NCBI GenBank assembly: GCA_004369085.1
Contig: ML210159.1
Location: 124,001-188,000, forward strand
Length of the DNA: 64,000 bases
Source of the DNA: Coprinopsis marcescibilis
Taxonomy: Eukaryota; Basidiomycota; Agaricomycetes; Agaricales; Psathyrellaceae
Direction of reading: 5' to 3'
Positions 13,146 through 25,088 of this stretch are shown piece by piece. The number at the start of each line of letters is the position of its first letter. The first letter of the stretch is position 1. Under the pieces are notes generated by a model, which did not search any database, had not been told where the DNA came from, and was given only the letters and a program-made list of their open reading frames with translations. The position numbers and the translations under genes are program-made.

Positions 13146-15909
13146 CTAAATCTTATCGCCCTGGAACTCAGGTTCAGCCCCCCAGATAACCTTGGGCTCT
13201 CCTTCGTATAATTCCGAGATCTTGTCCGTTTCTTCTTTTCCCTTCCTTGACAATTCCCGGAGTCTCTGAATGCCTTGAGGGGGCTCTACAAACATGCTCG
13301 GATCAAAGGCGTACTTTCCCTCTGGAATCTTTCCGCTGTGGTCTAGCGTGGTCCAAAATTCCTCCAGTTTCGATGGTTCAATGCCGGTCGGAATAAGGAA
13401 CGCTGGGTTCTGTCGTGCGCGTGCCGAGTCCAAGTTGGCCCGCTTGACCTTGTGGGGCAACACCAGTTTCTGGATCTTGTAGTGCATAGTCCCTAACAAA
13501 ATTAGGTTAGTGTCCGAGTCAGATAGTGTCAGGTGTGTTCAGAATGACATACAGTCTGCCTCTCCGGACGTAGCGGCGCGAAGACCCTTTACCGGATCTT
13601 CTCCAAGGTAACTCGTAACCTCGACTCGCAGCTGTTCAATTGGCCGTTCTGCTTCTGGCCCATTCCACTCGGCAGGTTCAACCCAGATATGCATTCCCTT
13701 GGTGTCTTCCTTGGTCTCGAACGTGGCTTTCAAAGACTAGATCCCAACGGCGTTTAGAAGTCGAAACAAATCTCAGAAGTATCGATTGTCCACTCACTTG
13801 GTTTCCGCCGAAGCAGGTCGTCACTTCCTCCATGGCTTTCTCCATTAATCCAACACACTTCTCAAAGACACGATCACCTACACCCCCCTCGGACGAACCG
13901 TATAGGCATTCGTCCATTTCAGAGATTGGGATATATTGGAAGCCGAACAGGCGGTCAGTGTTATGATAGGCGACAATAACGCCGTCCATCCCTCCGATGC
14001 GCACTTGGAAACTAGCGAATGATTTTGGTTAGCGAAAATGTGATTGTAACACAAATTATAACCTACCTGTATTTCAAGAACGCAGAGCGGATGAGGTCGT
14101 AGTACTCTTTCTCAAAGCTTTCTATGATTCCATGCTGTGTTCTAATGGTATATCCAGCATGTTCCTTGAGTGATACGTTAGTAATGACCAGTCGCGAGCG
14201 CGTTGCAAAACTCCCACCTCGTAATTGAGAATATCCAAGCGAGTAGCAACGCAAGCCCTGGTCTTGACGTCAAACACGCCATCGCCAGGGAGTCGTGGGT
14301 CAAAGCAATCAAGCTGCGATCGCATGAGGAAGTTGTTGGACTGCAAAAGGTATGGTCAGCTTCAGCCAACTTTCGCAACATGGCAACTGACCTTGGCATA
14401 TCGATAGGCTTCCCGTTCATTCGCAGACTCTTCTTTTGGAGTAAGCGGGGGCGCCGACTTTAAAAGTCTCCCAAATTTCTCCGGGTCTAAAGTCAGGAAA
14501 CGTTCCAACATGGTGCCCTACAAGTCATACATCAGTTGAGAACCCTGCGTGCCCCACTGCAACTACTTACGAGCCATGTAAGGATTGTTTTCTCTGGAAA
14601 ATCCGTTTTGGATTTATCCGAGTTGACGGCGTAGTGTCCGTCGTTGTACTCAAGTATCACGGACGCCGGCCACCGTTGTCCAGGCGAAAAGGTTCGTGGC
14701 TGTGGGGACTATCAGTCAAATTCCACACTCGGAGGCATTCCGGGCGACCATACCTGATTTCTGAACGCTTCGCTCAAGCGAGAGGTATTAACTTCCTTGG
14801 TTTCGGATATAAGGAAATAACACTGGGACAAAACTCCGCTAAGAGAAGAAGTAGAACCACGGAACTTCTTCCCCTCCCTTTTGGCGAGTGTCGCCAACTC
14901 TTTGTCCTTGGAGCTAGGCACGAAGCCAGGAATACGCGTGTAGTCAAAGTCGGAGACCTTTGGCACACTTTCCAGCCATGGAGTGAAATTATAGACTCTA
15001 GACCGAGGGTCTTGAACCCAGTGTACGCCAGGACTTGGAGCTTATGAGGACCGATCGTTCAGAGTGTTGTAATGACAATGCTTACTTGAACAGAACACGG
15101 TCCAAGCCATGAGCTAGTTGGGAAATTGGAGGACGTGGAAGGCTCTGCTTGACATCTATATTCCGCGCTGTCAATTGATGCGTAAAAGGCCACGGTGAAG
15201 CAATGCGCACCTTGCAAAATGTCATCCTCCATGGGCTCGAGTATGCCTGCCACTTCACGGTCTGACCGGATTATGTGAGGAGCCATCTCTCGATGCTTTC
15301 CCTTCCTGTCTTCTCTGGGCTTTTCGCGTCTTCGAGTGGAGGGCTCCAAATCTACAAAGGTGAGCAAGCTGAAGGAAAGGTAAATAAGGGCGACATACTG
15401 TCTTTCCACTGTTCTTGGACCCAATGCTCTCTTACAAGTTCGGATATATCACTTCGGGACGTGGACACGTCAGACGAATCCTCCAGCGAGTCGAGCGCTA
15501 GCAACGATTTCGAGGCTTTACTTGATGTACCAGTTGGGTTTCTTCCAACTTTCGAAGAAATGAGATGCTCTCGCAGCTTTTGAATATCCGTCCTGGGATT
15601 GAGTCTATCGCCCTGTCCTTCCTCGGGGGCCGGGCGGTTTAACGGTCTCCGTGGCTTATGTGTCGCACGAGCTCTCGACACATGCGACAGCCGAGGTTCC
15701 AGATCCATAGTAGACGACTCGTCCTGTTGGTTCTGGAGGGCATTTGTTGGTGATTTCTTCTTCTTGAGAACTACGTTGGCATCCAGCGGAGAGTGATGTT
15801 CCTGGTGTTGAGCGTCTGGGGTGCTGGCAGACGCGTAGTAGCGAGAGAGAGTAACAGCTGGGAGGGATAGCTGAGCACCGACTCTCCTTTTACATGTATT
15901 TTGGAGCAT
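13146..15909 (-). CDS. PET127: Pet127-family mitochondrial RNA processing protein
   Basis: Pet127 works in 5' processing and turnover of mitochondrial RNA in yeast and is membrane associated there. The core is unmistakable: LPGDGVFDVKTRACVATRLDILNYE, HAGYTIRTQHGIIESFEKEYYDLIRSAFLKYRFQ (about 14060-14180), then VRIGGMDGVIVAYHNT and LFGFQYIPISEMDECLYG. The N-terminus MLQNTCKRRVGAQLSLPAVT is arginine-rich and could serve as a mitochondrial presequence; a long Ser/Arg/Pro-rich linker follows. The ATG at 15907-15909 is the first in frame; an upstream GTG is not a credible fungal start. The gene ends ...WGAEPEFQGDKI with TAG at 13146-13148. It has about eight introns. It shares a 173-base divergent promoter with ARL8. 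Confidence 0.88.
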
Positions 15910-16082
15910 GGCTGAGGGCGGTGAGCTGACCACCGAGAGTCAGCGAACAAGAACGGGGCGCTATAAAAAATCTTATCCCGCAATGACTTGGCTGGCGCGC
16001 CTCACCGGCCCGGACTTATAGTACCACACGTCGCCAGATTTGGTTTCCAGTGCTCTCTTCTAGTCAAAGCTTTCTACCTCAA

Positions 16083-17234
16083 ATGCCAGGTTTCTTTTCC
16101 TCTATCTTCCAATGGCTCCTGGGGTAAGACTATGTCTATAGCCTGATTACACGAGACTCAACCGTTCTGCAGTCTCTTCTTTTCGACGCAGGCTGAACTT
16201 GCGGTTGTCGGGCTACAGGTTAGCGTCGTTACATCATTGCTTCGGCTTGGGCATTGGGGGTTGACGGTGTGCATAGGCTTCTGGAAAGACCTCTTTTGTC
16301 AACGTTATTACATCTGGACAGGTCTGTCCGCGTTGGCTATCTCGTGTCACTGACATGCTGACTGACTATGAACAAACTATGAATCGTCAGTGGAGCGAAG
16401 ATGTCGTTCCGACCGTCGCGTTCAACTTTCGGAAGATTCGCAAGGGAAATGTGACGCTAAAGATCTGGGATGTCGCAGGTATGGAATATCGAACCCCGCG
16501 ACTGCTATGCCTTATATTCGACTCAGGTCAGCCAAAATTCCGCTCAATGTGGGAGCGATATTGCAACGGAGTAGACGCTATCGTGTGAGTATCATCGCGA
16601 CAACGTCCCGTGGAAACGGCGTACTTACCTGACACTCAGCTTCGTTGTGGATGCTGTGGACGTGAGTTCCGCCTGAGCTGCTGGATGAACGCCTACCAAC
16701 TCTTACTCGCTTAACAGCACGACAAATTCAATACTGCGCGTTTCGAGCTCCACCAACTTCTGGCTCAGCCGGCTTTAACGGGTGTACCGCTACTCGTCGT
16801 ACGTCCAGCCGGTCTATGATCCCTTTGGCTTTATGTAATACGTGGAAACGCAGCTCGGAAACAAGAACGATCTAGACGGACACGCATCCGTCAAGGAACT
16901 CATTAAGAGCCTGTATGAGACACCGTGCCTTGCAGCTTATGCCATTCGCTAATCTCTTGCAATACAGACAACTCGATAAAATGTCGGATAGAGCCGTTTC
17001 CGTGAGTCCTATCTCTACGTTGTAATATGCGTCACTGACACCCATTTCCTCAGTGCTACTCGGTCGGTATTCTCTCCCTGTTTGCATACTTTTCTCATCA
17101 ACCCTGTTTCAGTGCTCTATGAAAAGCCAACACAATCTGTAGGCGATATTTTCCGCTTCCCTCCCAGTCATCTCCTAATTTGGTTTTACCCTAGGGACAT
17201 TGTCCTTCAATGGCTGGCTTCGAAGAGCCATTAA
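16083..17234 (+). CDS. ARL8: ARL8-type Arf-like small GTPase
   Basis: Small GTPase whose animal orthologues position lysosomes through kinesin recruitment. The start [20 protein letters not shown] resembles the amphipathic N-terminal helix of ARL8. Nucleotide motifs are GLQASGKT (P-loop, split over two exons), the switch I threonine in [27 protein letters not shown] (switch II; DxxGQ present) and LGNKNDLDG. The end [24 protein letters not shown] aligns position for position with animal ARL8. About eleven introns cut roughly 560 coding bases into twelve exons, one of only nine bases (17054-17062). This is the most intron-dense gene here. The stop is TAA at 17232-17234. Confidence 0.9.
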
Positions 17235-17457
17235 ACGTCTTAAACCCAACCCGACATTCTTTTACCGTGGCCACTCCCCATCTTTATTCCCTGTATTTTT
17301 ACTTGGTGCTTTACAGATCTACATTCCCTCTATCCCGGTTTCCTTTGGGTTTCATGTACAATAAGTTGTCCATAATGATCTCCTGGGTGTACAAATACAA
17401 GTAGCACCACCATAGTATCAACTCACTTGCTGCAAACAAACACCAGTGTTTCAATTG

Positions 17458-17822
17458 CTATCTTCTCTTCGCCATTTGCATGGTCAAATTGTCGATGTAC
17501 ATTTGCAGAGTCTCATTGCCAGACACGAGTTTCTCGACTTCCTTCTGAAGGGACTCCGTTTTGGACAGCATAACTGTATCGGTAGTGAGTTGTAGTATGT
17601 AGCCGAATCGCATCGAGGCCCTTACCGCGCATGTCCTCTTGAGCAGACAAAATTTCTCTACCAAACAAGGTTGCTAAATCAGTCGCCAAGTCACCCCTTT
17701 CTGGTACCACAAAAGACTCACTTGATAACCTGCTCCTTCCTGATGGTATCCTTGATAATGTCCCCAGTTCTTGGAGAAGTAACACCCCACGCAGGGTTAT
17801 CCCCGAATTCGTCAAAGTTCAT
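17458..17822 (-). CDS. Short coiled-coil protein, SCOC/Slo1-like
   Basis: A protein of about 82 residues in three exons: MNFDEFGDNPAWGVTSPRTG..., then EILSAQEDMR, then MLSKTESLQKEVEKLVSGNE and TLQMYIDNLTMQMAKRR. The second half is a heptad-patterned coiled coil. The ending LQMYIDNLTMQ resembles the conserved LGQYIENLM of animal SCOC, which is also about 82 residues and binds Arf-like GTPases at the Golgi; yeast Slo1 interacts with Arl3. The assignment is by resemblance of a short sequence, so it is moderate. Splice phases join cleanly (intron 1 after ATC-AA, intron 2 after CGC-G). It lies tail to tail with ARL8 and head to head with RPN13. Confidence 0.75.
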
Positions 17823-18005
17823 CTTGCGACGAGGACGCGGAAATGGTGTGCAATGGCAATTAATGAGCGCCGTGGTCGTTGTCAGCAAAGACGGGAAGAC
17901 GGCCCCTGTGGCGGAGTTCCAATTGGACAGGTAGCACTGACGCGTCGTCGCGTCTCAGCCTCATCATTGCAACCACATCGCTTACGTCGACGAACTTTGG
18001 TCGCC

Positions 18006-19200
18006 ATGTCGGACACTCTTCTCGCATTCAAGGCAGGGCGTGCAATTAGGAGGGAAGGAACAAATACTGTGGAGGCTGATCCAGCCAAGGGTGCAATCTC
18101 GTTGACGACTGGTGAAGATGAGCTCCTCCACTTTATCTGGAAGAACAGGACTACAGGGGTTGTCGAGGAGGTCAGTGAGCGTCCATATCGACAGGCTTCA
18201 GTATACTTACACGTCCCTTACTAGGACCTGATCTTGTTCCCAACTGAAGCAACGTTTTCCAAAGTCGCACAATCAAACGGACGAGTCTATGTCCTCAAGT
18301 TCTCTTCCTCGAATCAAAGGCATTTCGTACGTATCTCATGCGCTGTATGAAACGTCCACACCTTATCGATCTACTCTTTAGTTCTGGATGCAGGTACTCG
18401 CTTTTTGTCCTCCAAATTCTCAACAATTATGAACACATTGCCCACTTTTAGGACGCATCATCGGCACGAGACGAAGAGTTTGCAAGAAACGTAAACGGCC
18501 TACTCCAAGACTCGGATTACGAACTGCAGTGGAGTGCTGATGGCGCAGAAAGCAGTACACAAGGGGCGCAACCTCAGGCTTCTACTTCGTACGTCTCTGA
18601 CTTCCTATTATCGGAACCAATGTTTGCTTAACACTACTCACTTCATCGTAGCACAAGCGGTGGTTCGAACCAAGCCAGCTCAGATCAGCTCGCCACGCTT
18701 CAGAATCTGCTAAGGAGCGGAGGAACTGGTGCTGCAGCTGCAGCGGCCGCGACCGCGGCTGGACAACCAGGTATTTAACCCCATGTCGATGCTCTTTATC
18801 ATTGTGCTAACGCTCTAACAGAAATTTCTCTGGTTGATGTCCTTACACCCGCCAATATCACACCTCTCTTCTCCAGTCACCCAGAACTTATCCCCAGTCT
18901 ATTCCCCCACCTTCCTCCCGACCTACCTGTCCCACCATCCGCTGACGCGCTGCAACGTATCATACAGTAGGTCTTTACCAACTGCTTCTGTCCAACTTGG
19001 CTCAGTTTCCCTGCTTCAGCTCGCCGCAATTCAGATCTGCGGTTGCAAACCTGGATCAAGCACTCCGAACAGGACTGCTCGGAGAATTCGTTCGACAACT
19101 GGGACTCCCAGCAGAAGCAGGACTCGGAGTAGTTCCGTTTTTGAGAGCTATACAGGAACAAGCGAACCAAGAGTCTGGTAATCAAATGGACACTGATTGA
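18006..19200 (+). CDS. RPN13: Proteasome ubiquitin receptor Rpn13 (ADRM1)
   Basis: Subunit of the 19S regulatory particle that binds ubiquitin and, through its C-terminus, the deubiquitinase Uch37/UCHL5. The N-terminal PRU domain is complete: LLAFKAGRAIRREGTNTVEA, then DELLHFIWKNRTTGVVEEDL, ILFPTEATFSKV and RVYVLKFSSSNQRHFFWMQD. A Ser/Gln/Ala-rich linker with an alanine run follows. The C-terminal DEUBAD domain reads LVDVLTPANITPLFSSHPEL through GLLGEFVRQLGLPAEAGLGV. Unlike the short yeast Rpn13, both domains are kept, which predicts a Uch37 partner in this fungus. The ATG at 18006 starts MSDTLLAF; TGA is at 19198-19200. Confidence 0.94.
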
Positions 19201-19329
19201 ACTCAGGGTACAAGAGGAGTCACAAACCATGTACATGCTAGACTTGACTCCATTAGCAACAGAACTTGTTTTTTGCGGGATATTAGATAACTAGGAATAA
19301 TGCAAGAGTATCAAAAGGTAGGTGGCAGT

Positions 19330-20610
19330 CTACTCGATGACCTCCTCAGCTTCGCTGTGCTCATCTTCTTCTTGACGGGCTATCCTTCGGGCATAGGACT
19401 TCGCTTTCTTTGCGAGCTCTGGATCGGCCTTGCAGTCTGCAATGGAAATCTTTTTCCTGCAGCCAGATGCTGGACAGTCCTTGATATCACCGCGCAACAT
19501 GGACCTGAGTGCATTTGCATCGTAAGAATGGCCGCACAGCATACTGTCTTGGAGTCAGTTTGGGTCAGAGTATCGAGCTGCTCCGATACATACGAGGTCA
19601 ATGGGTCAACTAGAGGGGTCAAAGTAATTGGGCACTTGAAGTCTTGAATTTGGCCGCCGATTTCCAAGTCGTCGTCATCGTCACTTTTGTCCCCGTCCTC
19701 TGTTCGTTCCCGCGTTAGTTTGCGATTATGAATTTTAAAGGAGTAGCCAAGCAAACCTTTAGGTATAAAGTTGGTTAGCGGTGGCATGGCTGCGTCAGGA
19801 TGTTGCATTTGCTGGCCGAAACATCAAATGTCAGGAACATGGTCGCAAAAAAGGAACTACAGACGTACCCAGATGCCAGACTTGAACTCCATGTAAGCGT
19901 CGTGTTTGGCATATTTCTGGCGCGTAGATTTTCCATGATAAGCCTCTTTCTTTGCTCGAGCCTCGTCTTGGTATCGGTCAACGACATTGTCCTGGAACCT
20001 CGGTTCGTGAAAGCGAATTTGGCGAGGTGCATACACTTACTATCCGCTCTCCCCGGGCAACCATTTGCTTCAGATTGTCAATAACACTAGCATTAGCTTG
20101 CATCTCTGCACCAAGGTCGATAAGTTCCCGCATAATTTCATCCAACCTTGCAATTGGCTGCGGTCAAGATGTTGGTCAATATATAACACTCAGAGGGAGC
20201 AGCCGCACCTGGTCTGCGTCGGCCTCATCCGTAGATTCTGCAATTGCAGCAGCGATCCCTTGCACCATTGCCCACTGGTTTCGGGTGACGCGGTCGATAT
20301 TTTGCCAGTCCTCTACGAGACCGGACAAATTACCTGCAGCAGTCTGTGGCAGAGGCTGGTCCTTCAGTTTGGCAACATCAATCTGCTCGCCCGCGTCATC
20401 GTCGTCGGTGTCGTTTTCCTCCCCATCCGAGTTTTGGGTTCCGCCTTGGGTAGTCTTTTGCGTATTCTTTGTTCTTCTTGAGCCCCTGGGTGCTTCTTCG
20501 TCGCTCTCAACACGCCCATTTCTACGCGGTTGCATTTCGCCATCCTCTTCGATTTCCTCCGAGTTCTGACGGCGGCTGGGCTTTCGGCGGGATGAGGATG
20601 CAGCTGGCAT
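19330..20610 (-). CDS. NSE2: SUMO E3 ligase Nse2/Mms21 of the Smc5-Smc6 complex
   Basis: An SP-RING ligase that attaches SUMO within the Smc5/6 DNA-repair complex. After a Ser/Arg and acidic N-terminus there is a helical region (EDWQNIDRVTRNQW, LDEIMRELIDLGAEMQANAS) suited to docking on the Smc5 arm. The SP-RING follows: FKCPITLTPLVDPLTS, then MLCGHSYDANALRSML and DCPASGCRKKIS, giving the expected Cys, Cys-His and Cys...Cys zinc ligands. The protein ends EDEHSEAEEVIE with TAG at 19330-19332. The ATG at 20608-20610 (MPAASSSRRKPSRR) is the first in frame. Several introns occur. It converges with RPN13 and diverges from the uS12m gene. Confidence 0.9.
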
Positions 20611-20799
20611 GTTTCAGAGGGTGCAAAAGTGGAATGAAATCTCGAAAAAAGTTGTCGCGTCGTGAACTCAGAAACCGTAATGTCAAACTTGTTCATCATT
20701 TGCGGACGCGCCCGTATTGTTTGGCTTCCCAATCTAGAACAAACACTTCGCCATGAATTTGCTGGCCAGCCGTACACGATTGGCAACGACGAGAAAGCC

Positions 20800-21453
20800 A
20801 TGTTGTCAGCATTCCGAGCGTTGTCTCGTTCGTCGAGCTCGACATGGGCCCCGACACTCTCGAGGACACTCCTCAACGTGCAAAACTATAGACAAACCCT
20901 GACAGCGTCGCCACTTCAACCAGTATTTGGACAGCAACACCGCGCATTCCACCAGACACCCTCAGCATGGCGGACGATGAACCAGTCGATGCGCAACAAA
21001 CGCAAGCCTAAGAAATCTTCAGAATCAAGGTCGCCGCTCCTTGAAAATTGCCCACAACGAAAGGGCGTTGTCACCAGACTGATCATTGCGAAACCCAAGA
21101 AACCCAATTCCGCGAAGCGAAAGGTCGCTCGTGTCAAGCTGTCGACTGGGAAATCGCTCATGGCCTACATTCAAGGCGAAGGGCACAATCTGCAGGAGCA
21201 CAGTGTCGTCTTGGTTCGCGGTGGACGAACGAAGGATTTACCCGGTGTGGGGTAAGTTGTCGTGTTCTCCCTGGTCTTCCCGCCTCCTTAACTTGTGCAC
21301 AGTTATAAACTCGTCCGTGGAGCTGTCGACTTTGCTGGTGTAGCAGGTCGTGCTACGTCTCGTAGTAAATATGGGTACGTCAGTCACTTATACTCAGACG
21401 CGAAATATCCTAATCCAATGTTCCGTTATAGTGCCAAAAAGCCCAAGAAATAG
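20800..21453 (+). CDS. MRPS12: Mitochondrial small-subunit ribosomal protein uS12m
   Basis: Decoding-centre protein of the mitochondrial ribosome. The N-terminus ([20 protein letters not shown]) is a typical basic, serine-rich mitochondrial presequence. The S12 core follows: [33 protein letters not shown], and [20 protein letters not shown] with [20 protein letters not shown]. It ends SRSKYGAKKPKK and TAG at 21451-21453. Two short introns split the 3' end. The loop [10 protein letters not shown] carries the lysine linked to streptomycin response in bacteria. The ATG at 20800 is the first in frame. Confidence 0.93.
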
Positions 21454-21524
21454 CCTGCCCGCTAGATACCATATCTCTAACTATAATCTCGTCGCTTTGC
21501 TTCCCAATAATATCTTCGATAACC

Positions 21525-24500
21525 TCATTTGTTCAGCTCGATGAGTTCCCCGGTGGACATCAGCTTCTCTTCCCGCTCACGCTGGGTTCGGACCATCTTC
21601 TCGATTTCCGTATTCAGAGCCCAGCACCACGCGTCGCGTTCGATTCGGCTACGTGTTCGGAACACCAAGATCTTGTGTTTCGCGGAGAGTGGAGGAACTG
21701 TTTTGTTGGTAGCAGGCGCAAAAGTAGGGGTCTTCGCTGCGTCTGACATCGTTGTGTGTGGCCGATAGTTGATGATGAAGAGCATATCCTCTTCGCGGTC
21801 GTCCGTTTCCAGACCATCCTGATATCGGCGCGGAGCTGTCGGTCCATTATGATGGAACTGGCCTATGGGAAGATTGATAGCAGACAAAAAGCCAGAGTAA
21901 ACGTAAGCGTCCAGCAGGTTGATTTTCTTCTTGCTTGAGTTGTGTAAGGATGACCCAGGCTTGATTCTGAATGGCACTAAATGCCCAGCGACAACAAACA
22001 TCTGCACCAGCCTGCGGAACAGCTGTTGAGTTGCATCATTCGACTTGTTGAAATTATTAGTGCTCACTTGTATTGCCCACGCAGGCCCTTCCTCATGTAG
22101 AGCTTCCCTCCTTTGGTGATAGCATCACATCCTTCGATAATGCACCAATTGTGGAGGTTCTCCATTGCTGGGAATGGTGCCGACATATCGACCGGAGCTT
22201 CTGGAGGGTCCTCACTCTCTTGGCAGACTTTGACCTGCGGAGTTAATCGTGGTCGGCGAGCCTGCACCAGCTCCATCTCTTCCTTCGCATCCACTTTATG
22301 CCTGTGTTTCCAAAACACGGTCAACGCACGAAGCCGATTGACCCACTCCACGGCCACCTTCCTGGAGTGCGTCTACAGTGGCCACCGATTAGCGCATGTT
22401 CCGTAGGCAAGAACCATACAACGCCACTAACCTCGAAACGAATCACATTCCCGGTGTTTAGCAGCAATTCGAATGACCGTCGTATGCGAATCAAGCTCCG
22501 GTCTCCATGAGCGGCACTGAGAAACGCTTCCCCACCCTCGTCTTCGTCATCATCCAGAGTGCACTCCTCTGTCTGTGACCATACGTCGAACCAACTCGAG
22601 TCGTCGCTGTTATAGTTGTCCTTCTGACTGTGTCCAGGAGGCGAAAGTTGCTGGAACGCACGCCTAACTGCGACTATATTCCTGAGATCACACACCCCGT
22701 TCGCATGCATGATCTGGTTAATTCCCCGCTGAACCTCCGCTCGCCGAAGGCCCGCAACCCACGAGTCCAGATCTTGCAGTGTCAAGGGAATTCCCGGCGG
22801 CGCAGGCGGGTACGCTTTCTCGACGTTAATGGTGAACAACAATCCACTATGAACCGAAAGGTACAGCGGCTGCTTAAGTTGCGTGTTGGGTTTGATCCGT
22901 TCAACATAGCCTTCAACCGACGGAGGTTCGTCGATCTCGGTCCCATTTCGCAGATGGTAATGGGTCTGCGCATGCGACGTCAATCGGATCTCTAGACTTG
23001 GAGGCCGAGACGACTGAAATAATGGTAAGAAAGGACCCAGATCCGCGAAACTAAGATTTACAGTACCTGAGCCAGTGCCAATCCGGCTATTGTAGCCCAT
23101 GGTCTTGACTTGCCGAATGCATCAGCTTCCAGCCAAACCCAATCCAAACTCGCATCTCTGCGCCAACATAGCTCGAGCCTCCTTCCGTGTTCGGTAATTT
23201 CTCGCTCGACTAACGCGAAGTAATCGGGAACAGTACGCAATGACTTCATGCAGAGAGCTATGATGTTTTGGCGTGTGAATAGGGTGAAGAGGTCCTGATT
23301 TTCCATCTCGTGTTGATACGGGATGTCGACAGCGACCTTTGTGGCCAAACGTGGATTGTGCACGTATATCGACGGAGGTAACTGTCCACCCAGATACCGC
23401 CTGGGTTCCCAAATTAAGTTTTGTAAATCGCTGGGTCGCATTTTCCTAAAGGGTAACGTACATACCAAAGTTTCCAGATCCAGTCCCACGACCGTGATCT
23501 GCTCTTGTGTTTAAATATAAAGATGTTAGTGCCTGGCTTGGACCGGCTGAAGATCATCTTCCTCGTCTTCGAGTTGAGCAAAGTGGACATTGGCGGACAG
23601 GTTATCGCAAACGTCAGATCGACGAAGGAGTAGAGCGAAAGGTTGGTTCGGGATGACTTGAGCGGCGCAACAAAGGCTAAGTGCTTGCTTCCCGTCAAGT
23701 ATTCTCGCCCAGGGATACCCTGTTGTATGACATCAGTAAATGGCCATGAACAGGGGGGGTAAAATCGGAAATCAGCTGACATGATCTTCATATATTTCGA
23801 TAATGTCCTTCCTCCACGCAACGATATACTCTGCCCACCCTTCGAATTGAAGGTCTCGCACCGTCCGATGCACAGTATCATCAAATTTTGGACCAAAGTC
23901 TTCAGACTTGGAATACGCAATCCTAACCAGCATCCTATCTCCAGGCGAGTTAGCTCGAGAGCGGAGGTTACCGGACAGACCGCTGCATACCTCGCATGAC
24001 AACCTCACCCCATTGAAAGTCGGGAGTTGTGGGTGTACCTGGAGTTACCATGGCACAATGGCTGGTGGTCGGCTCCATCTGGCTTTCCGTCCTCTCGAGG
24101 ACTTCAATAGGCGGGACCGAGGGAGGAGGCCGTACGGAAGGTGCCAATTCCACTGGGCTTGTGTCCTCATAATGTACTTGTCGTTGCTTTCCCAGTGCCT
24201 TTGCGTTGATGGCTGTCTCGCTAAAAGTTTGGCGGGTTACTGCTACTAGAGGTGATGGTTTGTGTAATTGTGCGACCCCAGAGTCTGACGCAGGGTGGTG
24301 CAGCAATGAGGGCAACAACCCGGCTCTCGAGTCCGTGGGTGAACCGGTGATGCTGGTCTCGTCCTGGTTTCGGATTGAAACTGAAGGCGATGAGCTCGAG
24401 TGCCCTTGAACAGCAGTCAACTCTTCTGGCCGGGTGAGAGTTATCTCAGGAACGCGTTCTTGTCCTCCTATTGTACTCTGTTAATCAATTGTACGCATCC

Positions 24501-25088
24501 GACTCAATGCAAAGTCTCACCAGCAGGAGGTTTGGCTGGGGGATGGTTGGGATGCAAGACGTTCACATCCAACAAGCACCCAATCTCAAAGCTTCCGCCA
24601 ACCCAATGGCTAGCATGCTGTCGAGAATCGTGCTTGTGCGCATGTCGTCGGCTCCACGCCTGACCCCACTCGCTCTCCCTCCACTTCTGAGCGAGCTCGT
24701 CCACTGTGTTCTGCTCCTCCTCACCCCAATCTTCTTCGTCAGTCTCCTCTCCCTCGCTGCGATCGTTCATGGAGCTTCGAGTCTCTCCACTATCACGTCT
24801 GCGGAACCTATGTCGCTTCTTCACCAGCCGTCGAGCCTGCTTGCGCAACATGCGAGCGACGTCCTCTACGTCATGCGGTCCAGGATCCTCAAGCTGCTGC
24901 AACGTTATCGCGCCAGTCGTGATGTTCATCCGTTTAATCTCGCGCTCCATGTGCAAGATCGCTTTCTCCGGCATCGGTCCTACAAAGACACGTCGAGCAA
25001 TGTGACCGTCATAGTTGGTCGTTGCCGCTTTGAGCAGACAGTCTAGCTGCTCCGAGTGCTTGCTCTCGTTCGGGTCGTCCTGTTCCAT
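21525..25088 (-). CDS. SPO71: Spo71/Mug56-like PH-domain protein
   Basis: A large protein that resembles the fungal Spo71/Mug56 family; yeast Spo71 helps the prospore membrane grow in meiosis. The N-terminal block YDGHIARRVFVGPMPE is typical of the family. The middle has KHLAFVAPLKSSRTNLSLYS and FVDLTFAITCPP, followed by an IFIFKHKSRSRSWDWIWKLW segment that looks like the end of a PH fold. Later segments (SVEGYVERIKP..., VIRFETHSRKVAVEWVNRL) look like a second PH-like region. The C-terminus (HKILVFRTRSRIERDAWCWA) again has the PH C-helix tryptophan pattern. The ATG is at 25086-25088 and TGA at 21525-21527. The N-terminal third contains a basic stretch and Ser/Pro-rich disorder. Family assignment is from memory of motifs, hence moderate. 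Confidence 0.72.

Noticed and set aside
13640..13966. Plus-strand open frame inside PET127
   Set aside because: It is antisense to the conserved Pet127 core exons and has no independent support.
24471..25046. 191-codon plus-strand open frame opposite the Spo71-like gene
   Set aside because: The minus frame has the family motif RRVFVGPMPE, while the plus frame is hydrophobic low-complexity sequence without recognisable features.
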